A stretch of 64,000 nt of DNA from CAZFLD01 sp964519835 (GCA_964519835.1 CAZFLD010000004.1:44287-108286), one strand, 5' to 3'. Counted from the stretch's first letter, positions 8,319 through 17,815 are shown. The notes: a model not told the origin generated them from the letters alone. Numbers and translations: made by a program.

Positions 8319-10400
8319 TCACGATAATCTCACTTCGCCGAGCACCTCTACGCGAATATCCGGGGCAATTTCCGGAGCTGAAAGCACAACAAGGTCCGGA
8401 ATCTCACGGACGGTCGCCGCCTTGATAAGGGGTCGAGCCCGCTCCGAGCTCAACACAATGGGTTGTACGCCGGCGCCTTGCGCATTCCGGACCTGGTTGG
8501 TAACCGCAGTCAAGAGCCGCCTCTGGGTCTCGGGTTTCAACGCAGGCGCCGGGCCCGCAGGCGTATCGATCTTGGCGTCCACAATTTGCTGCTCTAGGTC
8601 GGGCTGCAGTGTTATGACACGAAGCTGCTTGGCGTCTCCGGCGTACTGTAATGATATCTGGCGCCCTAAGGCCTGGCGCACCTTCTCGGTAAGGATGCTT
8701 GTGTCCTTGGTGATGCCACCGTAGTCCGCAAGCGTCTCCAGGATAAGGACCAGGTTGCGGATGGAAACCTGCTCGCGAAGCAGCCGCTGGAGCACCTTTT
8801 GAATATCGCCGAGCGAGAGAGCTCCCTGCACTTCCTCGACCACCGCGGGATAATCTCGCCGCAGCGTCTCGAGCATCGTCTTCACCTCTTGCCGTCCGAG
8901 AATCTCCGAAGCGTGGGCCTTGATGACCTCGGTCAGGTGGGTCGCGATAATCGACGGCGGATCGACAACGGTGTAGCCGGCACGCTCGGCGTCCTCCCGG
9001 GTGTCTTCGCTTATCCACTTTGCCGGAAGGCCAAATGCAGGATCCGTAGTGTCGTCGCCGGGGATGTCCTCGCGCACGCCGCCGGGGTTAATCGACAGAA
9101 ACTGGCTCATTCGGATGGAGCCCCGGCCAACGTCAACGCCGCGGATCTTGATGCAGTACTCGGCCGGCTCGAGACGCATATTGTCGATAATACGCACGCG
9201 GGGAACCGGAAGCCCCAGGTCGAGGGCGGCCTCCCGGCGAATGCGCCTCACACGCTCGAGGAGCTCAGCGCCCTGATCCTTGTCCACAAGCGGTATCAGA
9301 CCGTAACCGAGCTCGAGGGATATCGGATCCAGGGGCGCCACCGCCGCCGGTTCCGCCGTGGTGTCGGCCGGCTTTGGGGCCGCCTCGGCCGCCGCCGCCT
9401 GCTCTTCCGCCACCTGCTTCCGGCTCAGCCGGAACGCGAGGAAGCCGCTGAGGAATGCCAAAGGCAACAGGACGTACCACGGGAAACCGGGGATAAACGA
9501 GAGGACGGCAAGGAATGCCGCGGCGATCCAGTAGATTCTGGCCTGACGAGTGAACTGAGAGGTTACATCTTGTCCGAAGCTGCCGTCGGAAATTGCCCTG
9601 GTAACGATGATACCCGTCGACGTTGAAATCAAAAGAGCCGGAAACTGCGTAACTAAACCGTCACCAATTGCGAGGCTGATGTAGTTGGAGAGCGCCAGGT
9701 CAAACGTCTCGCCACGCAGTGTCATTCCCACCACGATGCCGCCGATGATGTTCACGACCGTTATGAGAATGCCGACCTTTACGTTGCCCTGGACAAACTT
9801 ACTTGCACCGTCCATGGCGCCGTAAAAGTCCGCCTCCCGCTGCAGCTCGTTTTTTTTGGTGTGCGCCTCTTCCTCGCTTAGGAGGCCCGAGTTGTATTCC
9901 GCCTCGATCGCCATCTGCTTGCCGGGGAGAGCATCCAAGGTAAACCGCGCCGCGACCTCGGCAACACGCGTGGCCCCCTTGGTAATGACCATAAACTGAA
10001 CGGCTACGATGATGATAAAGATGATCACACCGATGACAATACCTTCGGTTCCGCCGGCGCCTACGACAAACTGCGAAAAGGCCCGAACGATGCGACCCGC
10101 AAAGTTTTCTCCTTGGGAAAGAATAAGGCGAGTGGACGAAACGTTAAGAGCCAAGCCAAACACGGTTGTCACGAGCAGGATCGCCGGAAACGCCGAAAAC
10201 TCCAACGCGCTCTGGGTGTAGAGTGTTATCAACACAATCAGGAGCGCCAGCACGAGGTTGGCGGCCATAAAGGTATCGAGCAGCAGCGACGGCAGTGGAA
10301 TGATCATCATCATGATCACAACAATCACGCCAATCGCCACAAAGGCGTCGCTTCTCTGCCGCAAAAAGCTGTTTTTTAGTACAGTTTGAACATCGGCCAT
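8319..10400 (-). CDS. flhA: flagellar type III export protein FlhA
   Basis: Export-gate component of 693 aa, normal length. The N-terminal ~330 residues contain about eight membrane helices and the FHIPEP-type cytoplasmic loop region (AGRIVRAFSQFVVG, GKQMAIEAEYNSG). The C-terminal half is the cytoplasmic ring domain that receives chaperone-substrate complexes. There is a Pro/Ala-rich linker near residues 335-355. It is separated from flhB by 9 bp. Confidence 0.95.
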   Translation of the reverse strand: MADVQTVLKNSFLRQRSDAFVAIGVIVVIMMMIIPLPSLLLDTFMAANLVLALLIVLITLYTQSALEFSAFPAILLVTTVFGLALNVSSTRLILSQGENFAGRIVRAFSQFVVGAGGTEGIVIGVIIFIIIVAVQFMVITKGATRVAEVAARFTLDALPGKQMAIEAEYNSGLLSEEEAHTKKNELQREADFYGAMDGASKFVQGNVKVGILITVVNIIGGIVVGMTLRGETFDLALSNYISLAIGDGLVTQFPALLISTSTGIIVTRAISDGSFGQDVTSQFTRQARIYWIAAAFLAVLSFIPGFPWYVLLPLAFLSGFLAFRLSRKQVAEEQAAAAEAAPKPADTTAEPAAVAPLDPISLELGYGLIPLVDKDQGAELLERVRRIRREAALDLGLPVPRVRIIDNMRLEPAEYCIKIRGVDVGRGSIRMSQFLSINPGGVREDIPGDDTTDPAFGLPAKWISEDTREDAERAGYTVVDPPSIIATHLTEVIKAHASEILGRQEVKTMLETLRRDYPAVVEEVQGALSLGDIQKVLQRLLREQVSIRNLVLILETLADYGGITKDTSILTEKVRQALGRQISLQYAGDAKQLRVITLQPDLEQQIVDAKIDTPAGPAPALKPETQRRLLTAVTNQVRNAQGAGVQPIVLSSERARPLIKAATVREIPDLVVLSAPEIAPDIRVEVLGEVRLS

Positions 10401-10409
10401 GCTGTCTCC

Positions 10410-11579
10410 CTATCCTGCCTGCCGCATGCGGTAGACGTGGGCGAGTATGGTTGCCACCGCCCTGTAGTACATCTCCGGCACCGAGTCACCGATCTCGACT
10501 TCCGCGTGGAGAGCCCGTGCCAAGGGCTTGTTCTCCACAATTGGAACGTTGTGCTCGCGCGCTACCTCTTTGATCCGTTGGGCGATTAGGTCCTGGCCCT
10601 TGGCAATAAGGCTCGGCGCCTCCATTTTTTCTCGGTCGTACTGGAGCGCAACGGCAAAGTGGGTTGGGTTGGTGACCACAACGTCCGCCTCGGGCACCTT
10701 CCGAATTTGATTCTGCGACAAGAGCTCCTGCATACGCCGTTTGAGGCGGCTTTTTATAAGTGGATCCCCTTCATAGGTCTTTCTCTCTTCTTTGATCTCT
10801 TGTTTGGTCATTTTGAGCTCTTCGATGTGGCGGCGTCGTTGAAAGAGGTAATCGAAGATCGACAAAAACAGGAGAATCGCCGCCACCTGCAGCAAAATAC
10901 TCATCGCCAGGGAGGCCACCCGTTGGACGCCCGCCGCAAACGGCCCCTCTACGGTGGCCGTGAGCCCTGTCAGGCCGGCCTGAATATTCAGAAACGCGAT
11001 CAGGACGATGATGATGACCTTTCCCATGGCCTTGAAGAGGTTGTACACCGCCTCGACACCAAAAAGAGAGCGCTGAATGTACTTGCCGAATTTGGGAACG
11101 ATCCGGTTGAGATCAGGTGTGATTGTTTTGGTGGTAAACAGAAATCCCACCTGGACGATGTTCCCTGCCAACGCGGCGATAAACGCCACCGAAGCCACGG
11201 GAAGCATCAGCTGCACGAAGTAGCGATAAAACGCCTCCGCTGCTACGCCGCTCGACGTAATGTCGATCTCCGTAGCACGACTGAAGTAAAAACGAATCAT
11301 TGCCGCAAAGGTCTCAAACAGGTAGCTGCCCAAGAGCGCTATCGCCACGATGGAAAACAACAGCACCAGGGCGCCCGAGACGTCGGCGGACTTGGCTACC
11401 TTGCCCTCTTCTCGCGCTTTCTCGAGCTTGTGCTCCGTCGGCTGCTCGGTGCGACCCTCGTCCTCCGCGGCAAACCACTGGAGATCTACCCGTGCAAAAA
11501 GCGCGCGTAGCTCATCCGGGTCACGGAGCAGCACGTTTTCGCGCCGAGCGGGACGCGTTTCCAGTATCGGTACGTTCAT
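10410..11579 (-). CDS. flhB: flagellar type III export switch protein FlhB
   Basis: 389 aa with four membrane segments and a cytoplasmic domain holding the autocleavage motif NPTH (VVVTNPTHFAVALQY, near residue 300), which switches export from rod/hook to filament substrates. Compared with many FlhB proteins it has ~38 extra N-terminal residues before the conserved DEGRTEQPTEHKLEKAREEG. Its ATG overlaps the fliR stop by 4 nt. Confidence 0.94.
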   Translation of the reverse strand: MNVPILETRPARRENVLLRDPDELRALFARVDLQWFAAEDEGRTEQPTEHKLEKAREEGKVAKSADVSGALVLLFSIVAIALLGSYLFETFAAMIRFYFSRATEIDITSSGVAAEAFYRYFVQLMLPVASVAFIAALAGNIVQVGFLFTTKTITPDLNRIVPKFGKYIQRSLFGVEAVYNLFKAMGKVIIIVLIAFLNIQAGLTGLTATVEGPFAAGVQRVASLAMSILLQVAAILLFLSIFDYLFQRRRHIEELKMTKQEIKEERKTYEGDPLIKSRLKRRMQELLSQNQIRKVPEADVVVTNPTHFAVALQYDREKMEAPSLIAKGQDLIAQRIKEVAREHNVPIVENKPLARALHAEVEIGDSVPEMYYRAVATILAHVYRMRQAG

Positions 11580-12379
11580 TGGGAACCAGCCTCCCCGATG
11601 CGGCTTATAAACATGCCGATGTGATCAAAGGCGTCGCCAATAAGACGGTCGAATGCATCCACCAGAAACGGTAGGGCGATAACCAGCATCAAAAATGCTA
11701 CCCCAAGTGAGAGAGGGAAACCGAGGAGCAGCAGGTTCATCTGCGGCGCCGCCTTTCCAAGAAGGCCCATCGTTATCGAAACGAGAATCAGTGTACCGAG
11801 GATCGGAAGTGCCAAAATCAATGCCTGCTCGAAAAGTCGTGAGAGGCTGGAAAGAATCAACTCCAAAAAGTCGCCGCGATGCGTCGCCAGGTCTACCGCA
11901 CGAAGGCTCTGAAACGACCGATAGACACCTACGTAGAAGAGTTTCTGAAAGCCGTCGGTCGTGACAAAAAGCAACATCGCCACGATGTTGAAAAACTGCC
12001 CCATAAGCGGAATCTCCACTTGTGACAGGGGGTCGAACACCTGCGAAGCGCCGAATCCGACCTGCAAAGAGAAAAACTGACCGGCGGACTGGAAGGCGGT
12101 AAAGATGATCGACACAAAAAAACCGATCACTATGCCGACAAGCACCTCTCCCACTAAAAGCAAAACATAGGCACCAAGGGTGTCGGGAATCGGATAGGCA
12201 CCGGCGGCCGAAACCGATGGGAAGACAACAAACGCCGCCAAAAGAGACAGGGAGACACGAACCAGCTGTGACACCGCAGATGAGCTTAATAGCGGGGCAA
12301 CTTGCAAAAGGGCAAATACCCGCGCAAAGATAAGGAGAAATACTTGGGCGTCTACAATAAGACTCGTCGTCACCTGCAC
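11576..12379 (-). CDS. fliR: flagellar type III export gate protein FliR
   Basis: 267 aa, mostly hydrophobic, with about six membrane segments, forming the export gate with FliP and FliQ. Recognisable segments are FARVFALLQVAPLLSS near the N-terminus, LQVGFGASQVFDPLSQVEIPLMGQ in the middle and GLLGKAAPQMNLLLLGFPL near the C-terminus. It lies between fliQ (2-bp gap) and flhB (4-nt overlap), the usual order. Confidence 0.93.
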   Translation of the reverse strand: MQVTTSLIVDAQVFLLIFARVFALLQVAPLLSSSAVSQLVRVSLSLLAAFVVFPSVSAAGAYPIPDTLGAYVLLLVGEVLVGIVIGFFVSIIFTAFQSAGQFFSLQVGFGASQVFDPLSQVEIPLMGQFFNIVAMLLFVTTDGFQKLFYVGVYRSFQSLRAVDLATHRGDFLELILSSLSRLFEQALILALPILGTLILVSITMGLLGKAAPQMNLLLLGFPLSLGVAFLMLVIALPFLVDAFDRLIGDAFDHIGMFISRIGEAGSQ

Positions 12380-12381
12380 CC

Positions 12382-12651
12382 CTACCTAATCATCTCGGGA
12401 ATCTGCTCAAAGAGGTTTGTTGTGTACTCGACAATGATGTTAATCATCCACGGGCCAAAAACAATCAACGCAATAAGGATTGCGGCGATCTTAGGGATAA
12501 ACGTTAGGGTCTGCTCCTGAATCGAGGTTGTGGCCTGAAGTATCGAAACAATAAGACCAACTCCCATGCCGATCAAAAGGATTGGCGCGGCCATGACGAG
12601 TATTTGCACAACGCCCGTTCGTATGATATTTACGGCAAATCCAATGTTCAC
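12382..12651 (-). CDS. fliQ: flagellar type III export gate protein FliQ
   Basis: 89 aa with two membrane helices, the family's exact size. GTG 12651 is chosen because GGAGGTG sits 5 nt upstream and the codon overlaps the fliP stop (GTGA). An upstream in-frame start would add 16 unrelated residues. Conserved features are VQILVMAAPILLIGMGVGLIVS and QATTSIQEQTLTFIPKI. Confidence 0.94.
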   Translation of the reverse strand: MNIGFAVNIIRTGVVQILVMAAPILLIGMGVGLIVSILQATTSIQEQTLTFIPKIAAILIALIVFGPWMINIIVEYTTNLFEQIPEMIR

Positions 12652-13472
12652 GGCACACCTCCAAAGCTTGCGACAAGCTGTTGAGTCAAGAGTCCCCACC
12701 CGTCCACCAGGACAAAGACGATAAGCTTAAACGGCAAAGAGATCATGATAGGCGGGAGCATGATCATTCCCATGGACATAAGTGTGGATGCCACCACCAT
12801 ATCGACGATGATAAAAGGCACAAATAGCAGGATGCCGATTTTAAACGCGACTGTAAGCTCGTGAAGAATAAATGCCGGTATCAAGACGTGTGTTGGAACG
12901 TCCGCTCGCACCGCCGGAGGTCCTAACTCCGCCATCCGCATAAAAAGGCGAATGGTGTCGCCGCTGCCCTCCTGCATCTGCCGAAACATAAACGTACGCA
13001 CCGGCCCTTCAAACTCGTTGTAGGCTTCTTCGAGGTCGATCTCGCCGGCGGTCAACGGAGCGAAGGCGTTCTCGTACACCTCCGTTATCGTCGGCCACAT
13101 GATAAAAATCGTCATAAAAAGCGCGATGCCCATAAGCACTTGGCTCGGGGGCACCTGCTGAAGAGAGAGAGCCCGTTTGACAAAATCCAGAACAATCGCA
13201 ATACGGAGGAACGACGTCATAAGAATGATAATCGACGGTGCGAGGCTCAGAACCGCGAGCAAAACAAGGAGCTGAAGCGAAAAACCCACCTCCGCATCCG
13301 ACTCCGGAGCCCGTATCGAGAGATCGACAAAAGGGATTTGTAGTGCATCTCCGGCGTTGAGACCTTGGCCGCCGCCGGGAACATCCCCAACGTCGCCGGT
13401 GTTCTGCGCGCCGGCCGCGGCGGCCACCACAAAAAGCAGCAGCGCCGCAAAGACAATTCTATGTTTGGTCAT
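12648..13472 (-). CDS. fliP: flagellar type III export gate protein FliP
   Basis: 274 aa. It starts at ATG 13472, preceded by GGGAGGGG. It has a cleavable signal peptide (MTKHRIVFAALLLFVVAAAAGAQ) and then about four membrane helices. Core motifs are LAPSIIILMTSFLRIAIVL, QVPPSQVLMGIALF and HELTVAFKIGILLFVPFIIVDM. Forms the FliP5-FliQ4-FliR1 gate complex. Confidence 0.95.
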   Translation of the reverse strand: MTKHRIVFAALLLFVVAAAAGAQNTGDVGDVPGGGQGLNAGDALQIPFVDLSIRAPESDAEVGFSLQLLVLLAVLSLAPSIIILMTSFLRIAIVLDFVKRALSLQQVPPSQVLMGIALFMTIFIMWPTITEVYENAFAPLTAGEIDLEEAYNEFEGPVRTFMFRQMQEGSGDTIRLFMRMAELGPPAVRADVPTHVLIPAFILHELTVAFKIGILLFVPFIIVDMVVASTLMSMGMIMLPPIMISLPFKLIVFVLVDGWGLLTQQLVASFGGVP

Positions 13473-13504
13473 GCCCCCTCCCAAGTCGCATGGCCGACAG
13501 AGGT

Positions 13505-14092
13505 CTACTGTAGGTTTTTGAGCCTACCCCTCTGCCTTTGAAGAAAGCCCAACGGCGAACCGTCGCCGTTTGACTTGAACATCCCCCCAAGGAGCTCGGC
13601 AAAGCTCTTTCGCTCGGCCGGCACTGCTTCCGCCCGGAGGCGAATCATATCCACGGACTCTTGGTCGGTGATCTCCGAAACGAGGTGTACGTCTTTGTCA
13701 CCGGAGCCGAGAAGAAAGACCTGATTCCCTACTTCTACCAGGTACAATAAGCGCCCACCGGGAAGCTGTTTTGCCCCCACAAGGCGAAACACGTCCGACT
13801 CGACAACCCTGCCACGAGTGCTGCGTTTTAGAAGGTAAAAGATGAGATAGATAACACCGACTACAGCGGCAAGGACCAAGACCATCCGCAAAAGGTCGGT
13901 GATTCCCGGTTGCAGACCACCCCCGGACGATTCGCCCGCGGCGCCGGCCTCTCCTGAACCACCCACACCGGCTCCGGGCGCGCCTGCAACACCGTTTAGA
14001 TCGAGGTCCGAAGCCGAGCCCGGTATCGGTATCATGCTTTCGTCTTGTTGGGCGGTCGCATAGCCTACGGCAAGCACCACCAAAAAAAGCAA
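13505..14092 (-). CDS. fliO: flagellar biosynthesis protein FliO (FliZ-like); start uncertain
   Basis: Assembly factor for the FliP ring. One membrane helix (VLVLAAVVGVIYLIFYLLK) is followed by the FliO domain (LVGAKQLPGGRLLYLVEVGNQVFLLGSG). Identification rests on position (fliN-fliO-fliP) and topology. The start is odd: TTG 14092 has no ribosome-binding site and cuts into a signal peptide. The good site GGGAGGGG lies just upstream of an in-frame ATC at 14110, which would give IKRAVSLLFLVVLAVGYATAQ, a complete signal peptide. No ATG, GTG or TTG exists in frame between them. About 85-105 bp without a clear gene separate it from fliN. Confidence 0.8.
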   Translation of the reverse strand: MLFLVVLAVGYATAQQDESMIPIPGSASDLDLNGVAGAPGAGVGGSGEAGAAGESSGGGLQPGITDLLRMVLVLAAVVGVIYLIFYLLKRSTRGRVVESDVFRLVGAKQLPGGRLLYLVEVGNQVFLLGSGDKDVHLVSEITDQESVDMIRLRAEAVPAERKSFAELLGGMFKSNGDGSPLGFLQRQRGRLKNLQ

Positions 14093-14196
14093 AGAGACAG
14101 CGCGTTTGATTTTTCCCCTCCCAGTCGACGACTCTTCGTCGTTTTCGCGTTCCCCAACGCGAGTCCACGCAGTGCGTGGTCCTTACGGTCTTTTGT

Positions 14197-15318
14197 CTAC
14201 GTCATGGAGTTCACCCTGTCTATCGGCGACACTATTTCGGTGACACGGACACCAAAGTTTTCGTCGATGACAACAACCTCTCCTTTTGCAATAAGCTTGT
14301 GGTTCACCAGTATGTCGACGGGCTCACCGGCGAGTTTATCCAACTCGATGATGGTGCCCTCGCCCATGCCAAGGATCTCTTTGATAAGCTTGCGCGTGCG
14401 CCCGAGCTCCACGGTCATCTCCATGTAAACGTCCATGAGAAGACCTATGTTGCCGTGCTCTCCGCCCTTGCCGCCGCCCTGCAGGTCGGAGAACTGGACC
14501 GGCTGCACGTTTGGGCCCCCGCTCCCTCCGCCGGCACCGCCCCCACCAGACGAGGCACCGCCACCGCCCCCGAAGCCAAGACCCGCGAACGGGTCCATGC
14601 CGCCGCCGCCCGATGGAGCCGGCGCGGCCGTGGCGCCACCGCCCATCGCACCAAATTCCTGCGCGACAGTCGTGACGATCGGCATGGCAAAGTACTCGAA
14701 GAGCTGAGTCTGCGTCCCGCCCTCGACCGTTATCGGATAGGTGAGCTTTACAAAGCTGCCCGAGGGCAGGTTTAGGTTGGACTTTACGACTCGTGCGGCG
14801 CTTGCCGGCGCCGGCTGCACGGTGGTATCAACGGCTTCACCAATGGCCGTAAGAATGGGACCGGCAATCTGCGAGAACCCCTCTTCCAAAGCGCTTACCG
14901 CCGCGTCGTCGAGATCGGTGTCATCATCGCTCATCATGGCCGCCGCGATTGTCGTCGCGAGCTCGGTGGGAACCAAAAAGCCATGTTCGCCCTGCACGCC
15001 CTGATCAAAGTCCAGGCGAACCTGCACGACCTCTTCAGGAAGCGACGCCAGCAGCTCGCTTTCGTTTACCACTTCCACGGAAGGGGCGGCGAGGGTTACC
15101 GACTTCCCGATAACCATGCCCATGTTGGACTGTTGAGACCCTACGGTGCCGCTCATGACGTTCTGGAACGCCTTACGCGCTCGGGGCGGAAGATCTTCAC
15201 TGCCACCCGAAGACGGCTCGCTGACCGGCGCGGCGGCCGGTGAATCGTCGAAGTCGAGACCTCCGGAGCCTTGGAGTAAGGCGTCTATTTCGTCTTGGGA
15301 CAGTGAACCGTCACTCAT
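14197..15318 (-). CDS. fliN: flagellar motor switch protein FliN (FliY type)
   Basis: 373 aa, much longer than E. coli FliN and like FliY. It has an N-terminal EIDALL motif of the kind that binds CheY-P, a CheC-like middle (ESELLASLPEEVVQVRLDF, FLVPTELATTIAAAMM) and a Gly-rich linker (~residues 230-285). The C-terminal SpoA domain includes MDVYMEMTVELGRTRKLIKEIL and LDKLAGEPVDILVN. Whether the CheC-like part dephosphorylates CheY-P cannot be told from sequence alone. It is placed directly after fliM with a 2-bp gap. Confidence 0.93.
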   Translation of the reverse strand: MSDGSLSQDEIDALLQGSGGLDFDDSPAAAPVSEPSSGGSEDLPPRARKAFQNVMSGTVGSQQSNMGMVIGKSVTLAAPSVEVVNESELLASLPEEVVQVRLDFDQGVQGEHGFLVPTELATTIAAAMMSDDDTDLDDAAVSALEEGFSQIAGPILTAIGEAVDTTVQPAPASAARVVKSNLNLPSGSFVKLTYPITVEGGTQTQLFEYFAMPIVTTVAQEFGAMGGGATAAPAPSGGGGMDPFAGLGFGGGGGASSGGGGAGGGSGGPNVQPVQFSDLQGGGKGGEHGNIGLLMDVYMEMTVELGRTRKLIKEILGMGEGTIIELDKLAGEPVDILVNHKLIAKGEVVVIDENFGVRVTEIVSPIDRVNSMT

Positions 15319-15320
15319 GC

Positions 15321-16346
15321 TTAATCCTCTCCCTCGGCGGTGAGTTCCTCAAAGTCCTCTTCTTCGAACTCCTCAATCTGCTTAACAATCTGAACCGCAA
15401 GCTTGTTTCGAAGCTGACCCGGTTTACAGATAAACTTCCGTCGGTCTCCAACGTTAAGATACATCGGGTCGTTGATTTGCACATGAGGCAGCCGAATGAC
15501 GTCACCTGCACGAAGAGACAACACGTCTCGCACGGTCAGGTCCATTCGGCCAATTTCCGCAACGACGGGAACATCGATGGTGGACAGGCGCTCCCGCAGG
15601 ATGTTTAGGTTTTCAGTGGTGGTGCCGCGCCGCACGGAAGAATACCAGTACTGCGCCGACAGTTTCGAAATGATGGGCTCGATAGTCAGGTAGGGAATAC
15701 AAAAGTTCATCATTCCCTCCACCTCGCCAACTTTTGTCTCCAGTGTAACAAGAACCACCATTTCCGTGGGCGGCACGATTTGAGCGAACTGCGGGTTGGT
15801 TTCGATTTGCCCCAACCGTGGCCTGAGGTCGATGACCTGGCTCCAGGCCTCCCGCATATTGCCGAGGACCCGAACAATTATGCCCTCCATAACCGCTTGC
15901 TCAATTTCACTCAAGTCACGCGTGACCTTTGCGCCCTCCCCGTGACCACCAAAAAGCCGATCGATTATGGAGTAAGTGATGGCCGGATCGATCTCTAAGA
16001 GGGCGTTCCCTTTTAGGGGATCCATGTTGAGGACGGCCAACGTGGTGGGATTGGGGATAGAACGAATAAACTCTTCATAGGTTAGCTGGTCCACCGATGC
16101 GACGTGCACCTGCACAAGACTTCGGAGCTGCGCCGACAGGCTTGTAGTGGTAAGGCGGGCAAAGGTCTCGTGCATAATCGAAACCGTGCGAATCTGTTCC
16201 TTGGAAAATTTGTCCGGCCGTTTGAAGTCATAGATTTTGATCTTACGCTGGTCTGCCGGTTGACGAACCTCTTCGTCACCCATGTCCCCTGAAGATATGG
16301 CTGTGAGCAGCTGATCTATTTCATCTTGCGACAGAACTTCGGTCAT
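15321..16346 (-). CDS. fliM: flagellar motor switch protein FliM
   Basis: 341 aa. The N-terminus VLSQDEIDQLLTAIS is the CheY-P binding peptide. The middle CheC-like domain carries the FliG-contacting region (the GGHGEG loop follows SIIDRLF), and the C-terminal SpoA domain (LTVRDVLSLRAGDVIRLPH) pairs with FliN. Standard length and order. Confidence 0.95.
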   Translation of the reverse strand: MTEVLSQDEIDQLLTAISSGDMGDEEVRQPADQRKIKIYDFKRPDKFSKEQIRTVSIMHETFARLTTTSLSAQLRSLVQVHVASVDQLTYEEFIRSIPNPTTLAVLNMDPLKGNALLEIDPAITYSIIDRLFGGHGEGAKVTRDLSEIEQAVMEGIIVRVLGNMREAWSQVIDLRPRLGQIETNPQFAQIVPPTEMVVLVTLETKVGEVEGMMNFCIPYLTIEPIISKLSAQYWYSSVRRGTTTENLNILRERLSTIDVPVVAEIGRMDLTVRDVLSLRAGDVIRLPHVQINDPMYLNVGDRRKFICKPGQLRNKLAVQIVKQIEEFEEEDFEELTAEGED

Positions 16347-16485
16347 TCGCTCCCCTCATGCGATCCCGAATGCAGCCTGAAGAGAACAAGCCACACGTAG
16401 AATTTTCGCACACATGCAATTATTGTGCAAGCTTCTTCCACCAATTTGTCTCTTTTCTCCTTACATGGCAAGGGAAAAGCCCACA
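16347..16485 (-). promoter_or_regulatory. 139-bp gap between fliL and fliM with inverted repeat, possible internal promoter
   Basis: This is the largest gap in the flagellar run and is visibly more AT-rich than its surroundings. On the plus strand TTCGCACA (16407-16414) is followed about 10 bp later by TTGTGCAA, an imperfect inverted repeat. On the minus strand a poor sigma-70 fit can be drawn (TTGCAC, 17 bp, GAAAAT). No coding sequence is seen. This could be a site for re-initiating transcription of the motor-switch and export genes. Confidence 0.25.
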
Positions 16486-17046
16486 CTACAATGGTAACAC
16501 GTTAAAGCTGGTAAAGATAACTTCCTGAATTTGTCCGCCACTCAGTAACCTGTTGAGCTGTTGCTTGATCTCATCCAACAACTGCCCTTCGGGAACGTTG
16601 GGGGGGAGTTCGCCCAACGTCTTGTTGGCAAAGTACTGCCGGATAAAATGGGTAATACGTGGTGTCTGAGCGACGATTGTGTTGTAGAGGGTGCGGTTCT
16701 CTTCGTCGTAACCGAGCTGTACCTCAACGATAAAGGTAGCCGGATTCTCGTCTGCGGTGCGCCCGCGGATTTCACCAATTGCGCTGTACCACCCGAGTTC
16801 CTCCCAGGTGCCCTCGTATCCGTCGGATGTGGTAAGCGCGGTTTGTGAGGCTTGGTTACCGGTAATAATGTTCACGGTAATAACCACAACCGTAACAATA
16901 AAAACGATCGCTCCCAGTCCGATGGCGACCCACTTGAGGATCTGGATAAGCATGCCGCCGAGAAAGCCGACCTTTTTTTGGCCACCGGGGCCCGCCTCTT
17001 CGCCACCGACTACGTCGTCATCACTGTCGAAAATATCGTCAGACAT
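16486..17046 (-). CDS. fliL: flagellar basal-body-associated protein FliL
   Basis: 186 aa. A short acidic cytoplasmic head is followed by one membrane helix (VAIGLGAIVFIVTVVVITVNII) and a periplasmic stomatin-like domain (TFIVEVQLGYDEENRTLYNTI, TPRITHFIRQYF). FliL rings around the stator; in Borrelia it affects motor orientation and stator use. It lies directly after motB. Confidence 0.92.
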   Translation of the reverse strand: MSDDIFDSDDDVVGGEEAGPGGQKKVGFLGGMLIQILKWVAIGLGAIVFIVTVVVITVNIITGNQASQTALTTSDGYEGTWEELGWYSAIGEIRGRTADENPATFIVEVQLGYDEENRTLYNTIVAQTPRITHFIRQYFANKTLGELPPNVPEGQLLDEIKQQLNRLLSGGQIQEVIFTSFNVLPL

Positions 17047-17074
17047 AGGCTAACTCCGTTTCTGTACGCCTGTA

Positions 17075-17803
17075 CTAAACGTTGCCCTCGGACAACACAA
17101 CAATGTCGACACGGCGGTTATACGCACGGCCCTCCGCGGTCTCGTTGGTGGCCACGGGATTGGTGTCCGAAAGACTCATGATCTGAATTTGTTCCTCGTC
17201 AACGCCGTACTCTTGGATAAGTCTAAAGATCTCCAGGGATCTAGCGGCACCGAGGTGCCAATTAGTTGGGAACTCACCGTTTGGGTCGGTCGGCCGTTCA
17301 TCGGTGTGCCCCTCGATCCGAAAGGTGCGTGAAGCCAACTCCTCCGCCGAGAGAATGCCCGCGAGCTTCTGAAGAGTCGAACGCGTTTCCTCGAGGTTTA
17401 GGTTTGCGGAGCCGGGGGCAAAAAACGTGTCCCCGGCCAGAGATATAACAAGCCCGCGTTCCTCCATTCGCACATCGACCTCACGGGCCTGTATCTCCGG
17501 TTGAAACAGGCTAATCGCGTTACGACGCGCTTCGTCGAGTGCCCGGCCACGCTGCATAGAGGGAAGCGACATAATCGTGTTGCCCAATTCGGCAAGCTTG
17601 CCGGCCTCCAGTGTGTTGCCGCCCTGGTAATTCCCCAGACCCGGAAAAGCCGCCAGAATCAGACGGAGCTCGTAGCCGTCGACCGTGGCGGTGGTGAACA
17701 GAAGTACAAAAAACGTCAACAGCAGCGTGACCATGTCCCCGTAGGTAAGCAGCCAATCCGCCGCTCCTTCGGGGGGGCACTTCTTTTTTTTCGGCGGGGG
17801 CAT
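17075..17803 (-). CDS. motB: flagellar stator protein MotB
   Basis: 242 aa. One N-terminal membrane helix contains the proton/ion-binding Asp at residue 23 (LLTYGDMVTLLLTFFVLL). An OmpA-like peptidoglycan-binding domain (~residues 115-240) follows, with FRIEGHTDERP and YNRRVDIVVL. The plug helix should be the segment just after the membrane helix. Encoded next to MotA, its partner. Confidence 0.95.
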   Translation of the reverse strand: MPPPKKKKCPPEGAADWLLTYGDMVTLLLTFFVLLFTTATVDGYELRLILAAFPGLGNYQGGNTLEAGKLAELGNTIMSLPSMQRGRALDEARRNAISLFQPEIQAREVDVRMEERGLVISLAGDTFFAPGSANLNLEETRSTLQKLAGILSAEELASRTFRIEGHTDERPTDPNGEFPTNWHLGAARSLEIFRLIQEYGVDEEQIQIMSLSDTNPVATNETAEGRAYNRRVDIVVLSEGNV

Positions 17804-17815
17804 AGTACTCTCCTC

